This document shows positions 35,501 through 44,083 of a stretch of 64,000 bases of DNA, one piece after another; the stretch's first letter is position 1, and the number at the start of each line of letters is the position of its first letter. The DNA comes from UBA4427 sp045106235. GTDB taxonomy: Bacteria; Myxococcota_A; UBA9160; UBA4427. The stretch covers positions 1 to 64,000 of the forward strand of contig JBGCEJ010000032.1 in assembly GCA_045106235.1 (NCBI GenBank). Direction: 5' to 3'. The position numbers and the translations under genes were made by a program. The notes under the pieces are model-generated. The model was not told the DNA's origin, did not search any database, and saw only the letters and a program-made list of their open reading frames with translations.

Positions 35501-35526
35501 AATCTGTGCAGACTTATGCACAGATT
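35501..35526. promoter_or_regulatory. Perfect 10-bp inverted repeat upstream of amtB
   Basis: AATCTGTGCA, six bases, then TGCACAGATT. It lies about 165 bases before the amtB start and 35 bases past the bolA stop. No U-run follows on the minus strand, so it looks more like an operator than a terminator. Half-site order differs from the usual NtrC box. Confidence 0.5.
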
Positions 35527-35560
35527 GAGGGGAGCGGCCTTCAGCCGGGCTCTGGCCGGT

Positions 35561-35830
35561 CTAGGGCGTCTTGCAGTTGAGTCGGTCGACCGCATGAACG
35601 GGCGGGTTCTGGCCCGCCATGAGCTCCGTAATGGCCCCGTAGACGAGCTGCTGTTGCTTGACCCGGTTCAGGCCCTCGAAGGCGACGTCGGTGACAGTGA
35701 TTTCGAAATGCCCGGGGCCCTTAGGCTCAACCAGGATCTCGGCATTGGGAAGCTTTTCAGCGATGGCTGCATGGACGCGGCCCGCGATTTCTTCCGCGGG
35801 CGGGCCGGCGTTGATGATTTGAAGTGCCAT
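35561..35830 (-). CDS. BolA family protein
   Basis: An 89-residue BolA/IbaG-type protein with the class II KH-like fold. The central HFEITVTDVAFEGLNRVKQQQLV block, with conserved His and the RVKQQ helix, is diagnostic, and AITELMAGQNPPVHAV is the C-terminal helix and strand. BolA proteins bind monothiol glutaredoxins and share a [2Fe-2S] cluster. Here the gene lies directly downstream of a CGFS glutaredoxin fusion on the same strand, 113 bases apart, which supports that pairing. Confidence 0.9.
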   Translation of the reverse strand: MALQIINAGPPAEEIAGRVHAAIAEKLPNAEILVEPKGPGHFEITVTDVAFEGLNRVKQQQLVYGAITELMAGQNPPVHAVDRLNCKTP

Positions 35831-35943
35831 GGGTTTGCGGTCTCCTCGGCTGCGCGATCAGCTCGTCTGCGGATTGTTCAATGCTGGTTATTCGGTTGCA
35901 CTTGTTAGGCGCCGTGACGCCGTGACGCCGGGCCGTATCCGGA

Positions 35944-36873
35944 CTAGTAGCGTGGCACGTCCGGGTCGACTTCCTGGCTCCATGCGTCGATGCCGCCGAC
36001 CACATTGAAGACCTGGGAGAAGCCGAGGCTGACGAACTGCTCCGCGGCCTGCTGCGAGCGGCCTCCGTGATGGCAATGCAGGATCAGCTTGGTGTTGCGG
36101 GGCAGGGCCTGGATGCGCGCGGCTTCCTCTTCGTTGAGGAGCATGGCGCCCGGGATGGCCGCCATGGCGCGCTCTTCCGGGGTTCGGACATCCAGGAGTT
36201 CGAAGCTCTCCCCCGTGTCGATCGCGTCTTTCAGCTGGCGAACGGACATTTGCTGGACGCTGGGCGCGTTCGGGTTATCGACTTTAAAGGCCTGGCCGTT
36301 CGGCGTATCCGTGACATCGATCTTGATGCCGTCGGCACGAGAGGCGGAGATCGGGTCGAGCAGAAGCGTTACACCCTCGGCGACGGCTTCCACATCCGCC
36401 GGTGTGCGCGGCGAAATAGAGAGGTTCGACTGGAAGGTCGCATCGACGGTGAGATGCAGTTCGCGGCCCGGGCCCCCGTGTTCGGCGGTGGCCTGCGCGA
36501 GTGCCCCAGCGGCCGCTGCGCTGACTTCAATTTTCGGCTGCACAACTTCGACGGGTTCGAGGCCGAGCGCATCGTAAATTTCGCCTGAACCGAGCATCTC
36601 TTGAATGATGTCGCAGCCGCCAACGAATTCGCCCTTCACGTAGAGCTGAGGGATCGTGGGCCAGGACGAGAATTCCTTGATGCCTTCGCGAATCTGGGGC
36701 TCGGAGAGGACGTCGACCGTCTGGTACTCGGGCAGCATCGAATCGAGAATCCCGACCACCGTGGCGGAGAAGCCGCATTGGGGGGACGTCCGGTTGCCCT
36801 TCATGAAAAGAACGACTTCGTCGCCCTGGATCAGATTGTTGATTTCTTGCCGTACGGCTTCTTCGAGGGCCAT
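35944..36873 (-). CDS. Monothiol glutaredoxin / A-type-like / rhodanese fusion
   Basis: A 309-residue three-part protein. Residues 1-105 are a Grx4-type monothiol glutaredoxin with CGFS at 33-36 and WPTIPQLYVKGEFVGG. Residues 113-204 resemble an A-type Fe-S carrier or HesB domain (start KIEVSAAAAGAL, end GQAFKVDNPNAP) but have none of its three cysteines. Residues 208-309 are a rhodanese domain with catalytic Cys267 in LHCHHGGRS. The predicted role is Fe-S cluster handling together with the adjacent BolA. The ATG at 36873 has AAGGAAA upstream. Confidence 0.88.
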   Translation of the reverse strand: MALEEAVRQEINNLIQGDEVVLFMKGNRTSPQCGFSATVVGILDSMLPEYQTVDVLSEPQIREGIKEFSSWPTIPQLYVKGEFVGGCDIIQEMLGSGEIYDALGLEPVEVVQPKIEVSAAAAGALAQATAEHGGPGRELHLTVDATFQSNLSISPRTPADVEAVAEGVTLLLDPISASRADGIKIDVTDTPNGQAFKVDNPNAPSVQQMSVRQLKDAIDTGESFELLDVRTPEERAMAAIPGAMLLNEEEAARIQALPRNTKLILHCHHGGRSQQAAEQFVSLGFSQVFNVVGGIDAWSQEVDPDVPRY

Positions 36874-37164
36874 CGGATTTCCTTCTCTCTCTGGGTTGGC
36901 GGTGCAGGTCGTCCGGTCTAGGCCGGTGAAACGACAGGTCCGCAAAAACGCGCCGTGCGCGTTCGCGGGAACGTAGTCACGGCAGGCTTGATGGGAAGGG
37001 GCTCGGTTGAAGAGTGCTCCGCCGGCCCGGGTAGACCGGGCTCTGGCCGAGCGCTGGAGGCCAAAACCCCTTACGCGGCGGGAATCTAGCAGATGGAAAG
37101 GGGGCGCGTGGCCCGTCTCCCGCGGGCCTGGCGAAGAGGGCCCGGGGCTCGCGAATGCCGGTCG

Positions 37165-38019
37165 CTAGTCCGCGACGCTCTGGCTCTCTTTGAGGCGATC
37201 GTCGGTGAGGGTGAGGATCGGCTCAACGTCGTCCGCCGTCAGGTCCAAGAAGGACCAAGCGGGCATTTCCGCCAGGTTCAAATCGTCGATCGGCCGGGAC
37301 CGGCCCACTCCGAGCTTCGAGAGGCACATGCTGGTCACGCTGGTGAGCGCGCAGAGCCGAGCCACGCCTTCATCGAGCTCCGCCAGTTTTCCGGGCGAAT
37401 GATGATGTTCGATGGTCAGAACGAGCTGCTCCGGAAGGCCCCATTGGCGGACCACTTCGGCGCCGAGCTTGGCGTGATCGAAGCCAAAAACCTCGTCCTC
37501 GACCTCAGTGAAGGATCGGGCTTCGTTGTAGACCGTGGCCATGACGCGTTCGTATTCGCTGCGATGGCTATTCGCGAGGGCCGTTTTCCCGACGTGATGC
37601 ATCAGCCCCGCGGTGAAGGCGATTTCGGAATCGACGTCGATTCCGCGGTAGCCCGCGAGCATGGAAGCCACAGGCCCCGCCAGCGACGAATGCTGCCAAA
37701 GCAGCTTCTCCATCAGGCCGAAGCGCTTGTACGTGTCCTTCATCGAAACGGCGAGCACGAGATTGCGTACGGTCATCGTTCCGAGCAGTGAAATTGCGTG
37801 GGACAGACTCTGGATCTCGCTGGGGAAACCGTAAAGTGCCGAGTTGGAGATCTTGAGGATTCGGGCAGCGATCGCGGGGTCCTGCTCGATCAGACCGCGA
37901 ATCTCGTCGATGGAGCTTTCCGGATTATCCACCGCCAGCATCACCTGGTTGGCGACGGCGGGCATAGTGGGGAGATCCCCTTCGGAAGCCTGGAGATAGG
38001 TGCTGAGGCTCTTGCTCAT
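37165..38019 (-). CDS. HDOD-domain signalling protein
   Basis: A 284-residue HDOD protein, a catalytically inactive relative of HD-type phosphohydrolases. Typical text includes LPTMPAVANQVM, the IEQDPAIAARILKISNSALYG helix-turn region, and ISLLGTMTVRNLVLAV. GLMHHVGKTAL marks the HD-like position and EHHHSP follows later. HDOD proteins act in signalling and motility or stress control, and the output is unknown here. The ATG at 38019 is preferred because homology begins there; the frame stays open to about 38262. Confidence 0.88.
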   Translation of the reverse strand: MSKSLSTYLQASEGDLPTMPAVANQVMLAVDNPESSIDEIRGLIEQDPAIAARILKISNSALYGFPSEIQSLSHAISLLGTMTVRNLVLAVSMKDTYKRFGLMEKLLWQHSSLAGPVASMLAGYRGIDVDSEIAFTAGLMHHVGKTALANSHRSEYERVMATVYNEARSFTEVEDEVFGFDHAKLGAEVVRQWGLPEQLVLTIEHHHSPGKLAELDEGVARLCALTSVTSMCLSKLGVGRSRPIDDLNLAEMPAWSFLDLTADDVEPILTLTDDRLKESQSVAD

Positions 38020-38173
38020 GACGTGATTCAGCTCCGTGCGCGATGGACGCGCGACTTGGTGGCAGCGTGGAGCCTGGGCTCCGGCTGTCTTTTCGACCAG
38101 AGTGGATCTTTTCATGAGGACTGGATGTAGGTTCGGCGAAGATGAGCTGCGGCGAGAGGTCCCCGCGGGTCCG

Positions 38174-38437
38174 CTATTCGGTGCAGACCCGCTTACTGGC
38201 GGCGATTCGGTCGCATTCGAGGGTCTCAGTGACCCCGCCCGTGACCTGGGAGCAGGCCCCACTATGCGCCTGCATCTCCGCCTGCATCACGTCCGCCGCT
38301 TGGGCGATGGAGCAGGCGTGTCGGCCTTTATAGTCGACGCAGATCTCGCATTGAGCGGAGGTCGCGTCGAAAGCGGCCCAAACTACGGCCGCGACGAAGG
38401 CGATGCCGATCGCGAAGCTGATTGCGGTGCGGGCCAT
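38174..38437 (-). CDS. Small Cys-rich membrane-anchored protein
   Basis: An 87-residue protein of no named family that I recognise. One N-terminal membrane helix (ISFAIGIAFVAAVVWAAF) is followed by a short periplasmic domain with five cysteines: CEIC, HACS, GACSQ, LECDR and a near-terminal VCTE. The pattern suggests disulfides or metal binding outside the cytoplasm. It overlaps the end of the upstream protease gene by 55 bases on the same strand, which supports that it is translated in the same unit. Confidence 0.55.
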   Translation of the reverse strand: MARTAISFAIGIAFVAAVVWAAFDATSAQCEICVDYKGRHACSIAQAADVMQAEMQAHSGACSQVTGGVTETLECDRIAASKRVCTE

Positions 38438-40611
38438 GCGGAGCGGGCGGTTCCTTGAAGTTCGACGAGATCAGCGAGGATGCGAAGGGCTTCTTCGCGC
38501 TGGGGCGTGGGCTCGTCTTCTTTTTCTTCCTCTGCCGCTGAAGAATAGTCCTTCGATCCTTCGGCGTCTCCCGCTTTCTCATCCGCAGCAGCATCCGAAC
38601 CTTCGCCGGCTTCCTCCGTGGAATCGGCTTCGTCTTTCTCGTCCGCTTCTTTGCGCTCTTTGATCAGCTCGTCGAGATGAATGACATCGTCCTGCTCGGC
38701 CAGCTTCGCGAGCTGCTCGTTGATCTTGGTGAAGTCCTCGTCCTGTTCAACACGGACAGCAGAGCGGCGTCGCAGCTCGTTCATCACGTCGGTGCCGAGG
38801 GGCTTCCAGTCGCGCTTCGGTTCGCTGGAAAAGAGTCCCGTCGAGCCAAGAAAGGGTTTGATCATCTGGCTCTTGAGCGAGTACTGCTGATAGCGCTCGC
38901 CCAGATCGTCGGTAGCGAAGAGCGAGGGCAGGACCACGTCGGCGCTTACGCCTTCGTGCTGCGTGGAGTTGCCGCCGGGGCGGAAGAAGAGGGCGGTCGT
39001 CACCTTGATCGCGCCGAGTCCCTTTTGCTGATGCACGAAGGACTGAACGGTTCCCTTCCCGAATGTATGGTCGTCTCCGACGATGACCGCGCGACCATAA
39101 TCTTTCATCGCGCCGGCCACGATCTCGGAAGCGGAGGCTGTTATGCGAGAGGTGAGGATGACAAGCGGACCGTCGTACACGATCGCTTCGTCGTCATCAG
39201 CAAGAACCTGAACTTCAGAGAAAACGTTCTTGACCGCAACGACGCCCCCTTCACGAATGAAGAGGCCCGCGATTTCGACTGAGCTATCGAGCTTGCCACC
39301 GCCATTGCGGGAAAGGTCGAGCAGTACGCCGTCCGCCTTGGCTTCTCGAACCTGGCGCAGCAGGTCGCGCATATCGCGTCCGCTCTGTCGCTTGCTGGGG
39401 TCAGGGTCGCCGTAGAAGGTCGGAAGGTCGATGACCGCGAGCTTCTTCTTGGCCGCCCCGACTTTGACTTCGTGAAACTCGAGGGTTGCGGCAGCGTCTT
39501 CGATCGTGACCTTGTCGCGGATGATGGCGACTTCGAGGCGCTCCGTGGTATCCGATTTGCGCAGAACCGTCAGTTTGACCGTTGTACCGCGCTTTCCGCG
39601 GATCATGGAGACGACGTCGCGGAGGGACATATCGATGATATCGACGGGGCTTTCACCCTCCTGCGCGACGGCAATGATTTTGTCGCCGGGCTCAAGGGCG
39701 TCGGTCTTGTCCGTCGCGCCGCCGGGAATGATGCGTTCGACGACGGAGTATCCGTCCTTCGAAGAAAGGGCGACGCCGATTCCGTCGAGGGAAAGGCTCA
39801 TCTGGATTTCGAAATCTTCGACGGCTTCGGGCGGGTAATAGGTCGAGTGCGGATCGAGTGCGCCCGCGAAAGCATTCAGGAAGTTCGCGTAGGTGTCGCG
39901 CGACTCGAGTTCTTTGGCGCGTTTGGTCAGCAGCTCGTAGCGATGCACGAGTTTCTCTTTGGCCTTGTCGATTTCCATGTCGCTGCTGAGGTAGTTCGAC
40001 ATTTGGAAATGGACGAGGCGCTCGAGGAGCCGCATGCGGCCCTCGTCGTCGACGGGGTGCCCGCGCTTTTCAGGGTCGAGGATGAGTCGAACGTCCGTAT
40101 CGAGGGCGTAGTCCTCTTGCATAACGAAAGCACGCACTTCCTTTTCCATGCGCGTGTAGCGGGATTCAAGGTCGGTCTTAAGGTCGTCGAGGATTCCGCA
40201 TTCACCGTTCTGGACGGCGAAGAAAACGCCAACGAGATCGCGACGCAGCTTCTTGACTTCGCTGCTGAGGAAGAGGGTCTTGCTCGGATCGATCCGCTCG
40301 ATGTAGGCGTCGATGGCGCGCTCGCGAAGTTCCGGATTGAGCGCGCGGAAACTGATGTGGCGCTTGAGCAGACTTTGGATCAAGTCCCAGCTGCGGCGGC
40401 AGTTCAGCTCCGTCGACGTGAAAGCTTCGGCCCCGGAGGGTGTGAAGACCGTGGCGATCGGCGTCGCGATCAGCGCGGCAAGGAGAATGCTGGCCAACAT
40501 GCTGCGGCCCGAGCCCCTGCGTGATCGGAATCGCGCGCGAGCGGTCGGGGAAAAAGATGAGGATACGGAGCGTTCTCCGGTCCCAGGGCAGACGTGGCTT
40601 TGAAGCATCAT
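38383..40611 (-). CDS. Tail-specific C-terminal processing protease (Prc/CtpA family)
   Basis: About 742 residues. A signal segment (MLASILLAALIATPIATVF) ends GAEA. The protease part has YIERIDPSKTLFLSSEV, a PDZ domain beginning SLSLDGIGVALSSKDGYSVV, then LLDLSRNGGGKLDSSVEIAG, with catalytic Ser in ITASASEIVAGAM and Lys in FGKGTVQSF. The order matches the long Prc form. The last 60 residues are Glu/Asp/Ala-rich. It cleaves periplasmic proteins from the C-terminus. The start is uncertain among ATG codons at 40611, 40608 and 40500. Confidence 0.92.
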   Translation of the reverse strand: MMLQSHVCPGTGERSVSSSFSPTARARFRSRRGSGRSMLASILLAALIATPIATVFTPSGAEAFTSTELNCRRSWDLIQSLLKRHISFRALNPELRERAIDAYIERIDPSKTLFLSSEVKKLRRDLVGVFFAVQNGECGILDDLKTDLESRYTRMEKEVRAFVMQEDYALDTDVRLILDPEKRGHPVDDEGRMRLLERLVHFQMSNYLSSDMEIDKAKEKLVHRYELLTKRAKELESRDTYANFLNAFAGALDPHSTYYPPEAVEDFEIQMSLSLDGIGVALSSKDGYSVVERIIPGGATDKTDALEPGDKIIAVAQEGESPVDIIDMSLRDVVSMIRGKRGTTVKLTVLRKSDTTERLEVAIIRDKVTIEDAAATLEFHEVKVGAAKKKLAVIDLPTFYGDPDPSKRQSGRDMRDLLRQVREAKADGVLLDLSRNGGGKLDSSVEIAGLFIREGGVVAVKNVFSEVQVLADDDEAIVYDGPLVILTSRITASASEIVAGAMKDYGRAVIVGDDHTFGKGTVQSFVHQQKGLGAIKVTTALFFRPGGNSTQHEGVSADVVLPSLFATDDLGERYQQYSLKSQMIKPFLGSTGLFSSEPKRDWKPLGTDVMNELRRRSAVRVEQDEDFTKINEQLAKLAEQDDVIHLDELIKERKEADEKDEADSTEEAGEGSDAAADEKAGDAEGSKDYSSAAEEEKEDEPTPQREEALRILADLVELQGTARSAWPAPQSASRSASPSSRP

Positions 40612-40686
40612 TACTCCCATGATAGAGACGGGCGTCCTCGGCGTCAGGTTCAGCGACGACTCCGGCTCCTCTTTTTCAATCGGCAT

Positions 40687-41043
40687 GCCTGGCTCTGGCC
40701 CTGAGGCTTCTCGGGCCAGAGAACACCGGGGGAATCAATCCGCCCAAACACCCAATGCGCCCTTGGATTAAATCGACGCGCCACATTCCCCTCCACATCC
40801 GCCCGATTGGGCCGCGCGTCGGCTACGATCCGCGCCCAAAACAAGGGTGATTGGGCTCCATTCACCCCTGATTTGACCTCCAGCGACCCCTTCTGGTTCG
40901 AAAAATTGGTTTTCAACCCTGATTGGGTCTAGGGCGCTGGATTGCAAGCGGAACACAAGCGCGATTCTGGGCCGAAACAGACGCAATTCGGCCGCGGGCG
41001 CGTTGTATCACTGATTTAGATCTTTCGAGAGGGAGAAGATTCG
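40687..41043. other. Gene-free divergent promoter region, protease / fumarase
   Basis: No coding frame is convincing. The motif GATTGGG recurs at 40805, 40849 and 40921, with an inverted CCCAAT at 40751, so it may hold regulator sites for one or both divergent genes. GAGAGGGAGAAG just before 41044 is the fumarase ribosome-binding region. I cannot place a clear promoter. Confidence 0.35.
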
Positions 41044-42654
41044 ATGGGCGACTTTCACTACCAGCAAATGTTTGAGCACGGTCCGGATGAGACCGAATAC
41101 CGAAATCTCGGCTCCGAGCACGTTTCGACGATCGAAGTCGATGGGCGTGAGATTCTGAAAATTGCGCCCGAGGCTTTGACGCAGCTTGCTTCCGAGGCAA
41201 TCCGCGACGTCTCGCATCTCTTCCGGCCGGGCCATCTCGCGCAGCTCGCGAAAATTCTCGAAGACCCGGAAGCGTCGGATAATGACCGCTTCGTTGCGCT
41301 CGAGCTGATGAAGAACGCGAATATCTCCGCGGGCATGATCCTGCCTTCCTGTCAGGATACGGGGACGGCGATCGTTGTCGGGAAGAAGGGCCAGGATGTT
41401 TGGGTGAGTGGCAACGACGAGGAAGCCCTCTCCCGCGGTATCCACAAGACCTATACCGAGACCAATCTTCGCTACAGCCAGCTCGCGCCGATGTCCATGT
41501 ATGAAGAGAAGAACACGGGCTCGAACCTCCCGGCGCAGCTCGACCTTTACGCGTCCCAGGGCGATGAATACAAATTCTTGTTCGTCACCAAGGGCGGCGG
41601 CTCCGCGAACAAGACCTTCTTGTTTCAGGAAACGAAGGCGCTGCTCAACCCCGAGAGCATTAAGAAGTTCTTCATGGAGAAGATCAAGCTGCTCGGGACC
41701 GCGGCTTGCCCGCCTTACCATCTCGCGGTCGTGATCGGCGGGACTTCAGCGGAGACGACGCTGAAGACGGTGAAGCTCGCGAGTTGCCGCTATCTCGATG
41801 ATCTTCCGACGTCGGGCAACGAACATGCGCGCGCTTTCCGCGACGTGGAGCTGGAAGAGCAGATCTTGCAGATCACCCGCGAAGTCGGCATCGGCGCTCA
41901 GTTCGGCGGAAAGTATTTCTGCCACGATGTGCGCGTGATTCGTATGCCGCGGCATGGCGCTTCATGTCCGGTTGGGATCGGCGTTTCGTGTTCCGCGGAT
42001 CGCCAGGTGAAGGGCAAGATCACGAAAGAGGGTGTCTTCCTCGAGCAGCTCGAAACGGATCCGGCGCGCTTTATGCCCGAGCTGGTGGCGCATGAACTGA
42101 CGCGCGAGCCCGTGAAGGTGAACCTCGATCAGCCGATGGACGATCTGCGCGCGGAGCTTTCGCAGTATCCCGTGACGACGCAGCTCTCTTTGACGGGCAC
42201 GATCATCGTCGCGCGGGATATCGCGCACGCGAAGCTCAAAGAGCGCCTCGACGCGGGAGAGGGGCTACCGCAGTACTTCAAGGACCATATCGTTTACTAC
42301 GCCGGTCCCGCGAAGACGCCCGAAGGGTATGTGTCGGGTTCCTTTGGCCCGACGACGGCAGGCCGCATGGATGCCTACGTCGAGCTCTTCCAGAAGCATG
42401 GCGGCTCCATGATCATGCTCGCCAAGGGGAACCGATCAAAGGCGGTCACTGATGCGTGTGCCACCTACGGTGGTTTCTATCTTGGCTCGATTGGTGGTCC
42501 CGCGGCGATTCTTGCGAAGAACTGCATCACCAACGTGGACATTGAAGAGTACGAAGAGCTCGGAATGGAAGCCGTCTGGCGCATCGACGTTAAGGACTTC
42601 CCGGCTTTCATCATCGTCGATGATAAGGGCAACGATTTCTTCGCGAAGTTCTAG
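41044..42654 (+). CDS. Fumarate hydratase class I
   Basis: A 536-residue class I (FumA/B-type) fumarase, with both halves in one chain. It hydrates fumarate to malate using an oxygen-labile [4Fe-4S] cluster. Ligand cysteines are in LPSCQDTG near residue 103, GTAACPPYH near 222, and ASCPVGIGVSCSADR near 310. VTKGGGSANK and the C-terminal GSFGPTTAGRMDAYV are also typical. RBS GAGGGAG precedes the ATG. It is followed by a strong intrinsic terminator and is therefore monocistronic. Confidence 0.95.
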   Translation: MGDFHYQQMFEHGPDETEYRNLGSEHVSTIEVDGREILKIAPEALTQLASEAIRDVSHLFRPGHLAQLAKILEDPEASDNDRFVALELMKNANISAGMILPSCQDTGTAIVVGKKGQDVWVSGNDEEALSRGIHKTYTETNLRYSQLAPMSMYEEKNTGSNLPAQLDLYASQGDEYKFLFVTKGGGSANKTFLFQETKALLNPESIKKFFMEKIKLLGTAACPPYHLAVVIGGTSAETTLKTVKLASCRYLDDLPTSGNEHARAFRDVELEEQILQITREVGIGAQFGGKYFCHDVRVIRMPRHGASCPVGIGVSCSADRQVKGKITKEGVFLEQLETDPARFMPELVAHELTREPVKVNLDQPMDDLRAELSQYPVTTQLSLTGTIIVARDIAHAKLKERLDAGEGLPQYFKDHIVYYAGPAKTPEGYVSGSFGPTTAGRMDAYVELFQKHGGSMIMLAKGNRSKAVTDACATYGGFYLGSIGGPAAILAKNCITNVDIEEYEELGMEAVWRIDVKDFPAFIIVDDKGNDFFAKF

Positions 42655-42675
42655 ATCGAGCTGAACTCAGCGAAG

Positions 42676-42715
42676 ACGCGGCGGCCCCAGGCGGGTCGCC
42701 GCGTTTTTGTTTTTT
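42676..42715 (+). terminator. Strong rho-independent terminator after fumarase
   Basis: ACGCGGCG (42676-42683) pairs with CGCCGCGT (42697-42704) and four more pairs continue inward, giving a 12-bp stem. A TTTTTGTTTTTT run follows directly. It starts 22 bases after the fumarase stop. Confidence 0.92.
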
Positions 42716-42894
42716 GAGGCCCCCGAGTTCTTCCCCGCTTTTCGCTGCGTCGTCCGATCGGCAAGTGGTCGGCAGGTGTTAGGCATCGCGTGAACCACTC
42801 GCCTGCGTTTGCGCAGGGACTTTTGTATTCCACGTCACTTCTCGTTCTTTCGGCGTTACTCACTTTTGGACTCTAGAGATGAGGCGAGGCGCGG

Positions 42895-43044
42895 ATGAAG
42901 CGAGGAATGACTTGGATTCGGTACGGGGTGTGTACGTGTCTCGGGCTGGCCGTGATTGGCCTGGCCGCGGTGTCTTCTCTGGGTGATGACGCGAATGCTC
43001 CGTCCCGCGCTGGGCATCCGAACCCGCCCGATATCGCCGGCTAG
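42895..43044 (+). CDS. Small predicted membrane or secreted protein, 49 aa
   Basis: A 49-residue frame with one hydrophobic helix (VCTCLGLAVIGLAAV) followed by a short Asp/Pro-rich tail. MKRG at the N-terminus gives the positive-inside charge. GAGGCGAGG lies a few bases upstream of the ATG. I know no homologue. Without it, the 520 bases between fumarase and the methyltransferase would be gene-free, but a frame this short could also occur by chance. Confidence 0.4.
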   Translation: MKRGMTWIRYGVCTCLGLAVIGLAAVSSLGDDANAPSRAGHPNPPDIAG

Positions 43045-43094
43045 GCTCCGCCCGCCAGCGAATCGCCGGATGCGAGTCGCTCGATCGCTCTAGG

Positions 43095-43114
43095 CTCATC
43101 TTCCCCTGGATGAG
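43095..43114 (+). other. Perfect 6-bp hairpin in the gap before the methyltransferase
   Basis: CTCATC, an 8-base loop, then GATGAG. A second GC-rich inverted repeat (GCCGCCC...GGGCGGC) follows at about 43118-43153. Neither has a clear U-run; they may act as a leader structure or a weak terminator. The rest of 43045-43192 shows nothing. Confidence 0.3.
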
Positions 43115-43192
43115 TCGGCCGCCCTGCCGCCCACCTCGTGCGGTGGGGCGGCTCTCTCTTGCACTCGGGGGCTTTTGTGGTTCTTTCCCGCG

Positions 43193-44011
43193 ATGCAGCG
43201 AATCTCTGTGACCGATTTCGAGGATCCTCGCCTCGATGACTACCGAAACCTGAAGGATGCCGAACTCCTCGCGAAGCGCGCGCGCTTTATCGCGGAGGGG
43301 ACGGGGGTCTTGCGTGTCTTGCTTGGGCGCTCCGCCTATCAACCAGATTCGATTCTCTTGAGCGAACGGCGCTTCCGAACTTTGGAGGAGGAACTCGGTG
43401 CATTTGATCCGGCCTGCCCGGTTTATGTTGTGCCGCAGGCGGTGATGGATGAGGTGGTGGGCTTTCCGATCCATCGGGGATGTTTGGCAGCGGTTCCCCG
43501 AGGCGAAGCACGTGACCCGCTCTCTCTTGCTCGGGAGCTTCTCGAGGCGAAGCCGAACCCGCGCCTGGTCATTCTTGAAGGCATGGCGAATCTTGACAAT
43601 GTGGGCGGGATTTTTCGCAATGCGATGGGCCTCGGCGGCGATGCCGTTCTACTCTGCCCGCGCTGCTGTGATCCGCTCTACCGCAAAGCGATTCGCACTT
43701 CGATGGGCGGCACACTCTGCGTTCCGTTCGGGAAGGCGGAGAATCTGGTCGAGTTGCTGAGAGCGCTGCGGGCTCTTGGATATGCGGTTTGGGCATTCGA
43801 TCCGACGGAACCCGCGACGAATCTCGGCATGCCGGGATCGGAAGAGCAGGGGCCTTTGGCGCTGCTCTTTGGGACGGAAGGACCGGGACTTACGCCTGCG
43901 GCTCTGGCGGAAGCGGATCTGCGGGTTCGGATTCCGATGGAAGCGGGCGTTGATTCACTCAATGTCGCTGCGGCGGCCGGAATCGGGCTTTTCTCAACGC
44001 GGCGTCTCTGA
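43193..44011 (+). CDS. TrmH/SpoU-family RNA 2'-O-methyltransferase
   Basis: A 272-residue SPOUT methyltransferase that uses SAM in a trefoil knot. Motifs are LVILEGMANLDNVGGIFRNA (motif 1), LALLFGTEGPGL (motif 2) and IPMEAGVDSLNVAAAAGI (motif 3). Target, tRNA or rRNA, cannot be told. The N-terminal 90 residues form an L30e-like RNA-binding domain. The ATG at 43193 is preferred to TTG at 43175. Confidence 0.93.
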   Translation: MQRISVTDFEDPRLDDYRNLKDAELLAKRARFIAEGTGVLRVLLGRSAYQPDSILLSERRFRTLEEELGAFDPACPVYVVPQAVMDEVVGFPIHRGCLAAVPRGEARDPLSLARELLEAKPNPRLVILEGMANLDNVGGIFRNAMGLGGDAVLLCPRCCDPLYRKAIRTSMGGTLCVPFGKAENLVELLRALRALGYAVWAFDPTEPATNLGMPGSEEQGPLALLFGTEGPGLTPAALAEADLRVRIPMEAGVDSLNVAAAAGIGLFSTRRL

Positions 44012-44083
44012 AAGAGCGCGCGGTAATACGCAAGCGAGCGTGCACACGAATCACTGAGCACGGCAACACAGGAACACGGAAAG

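Noticed and set aside
37025..37041. Hairpin GCCCGG-GTAGA-CCGGGC after the HDOD gene
   Set aside because: The stem is good but there is no U-run on either strand, so I do not call a terminator.
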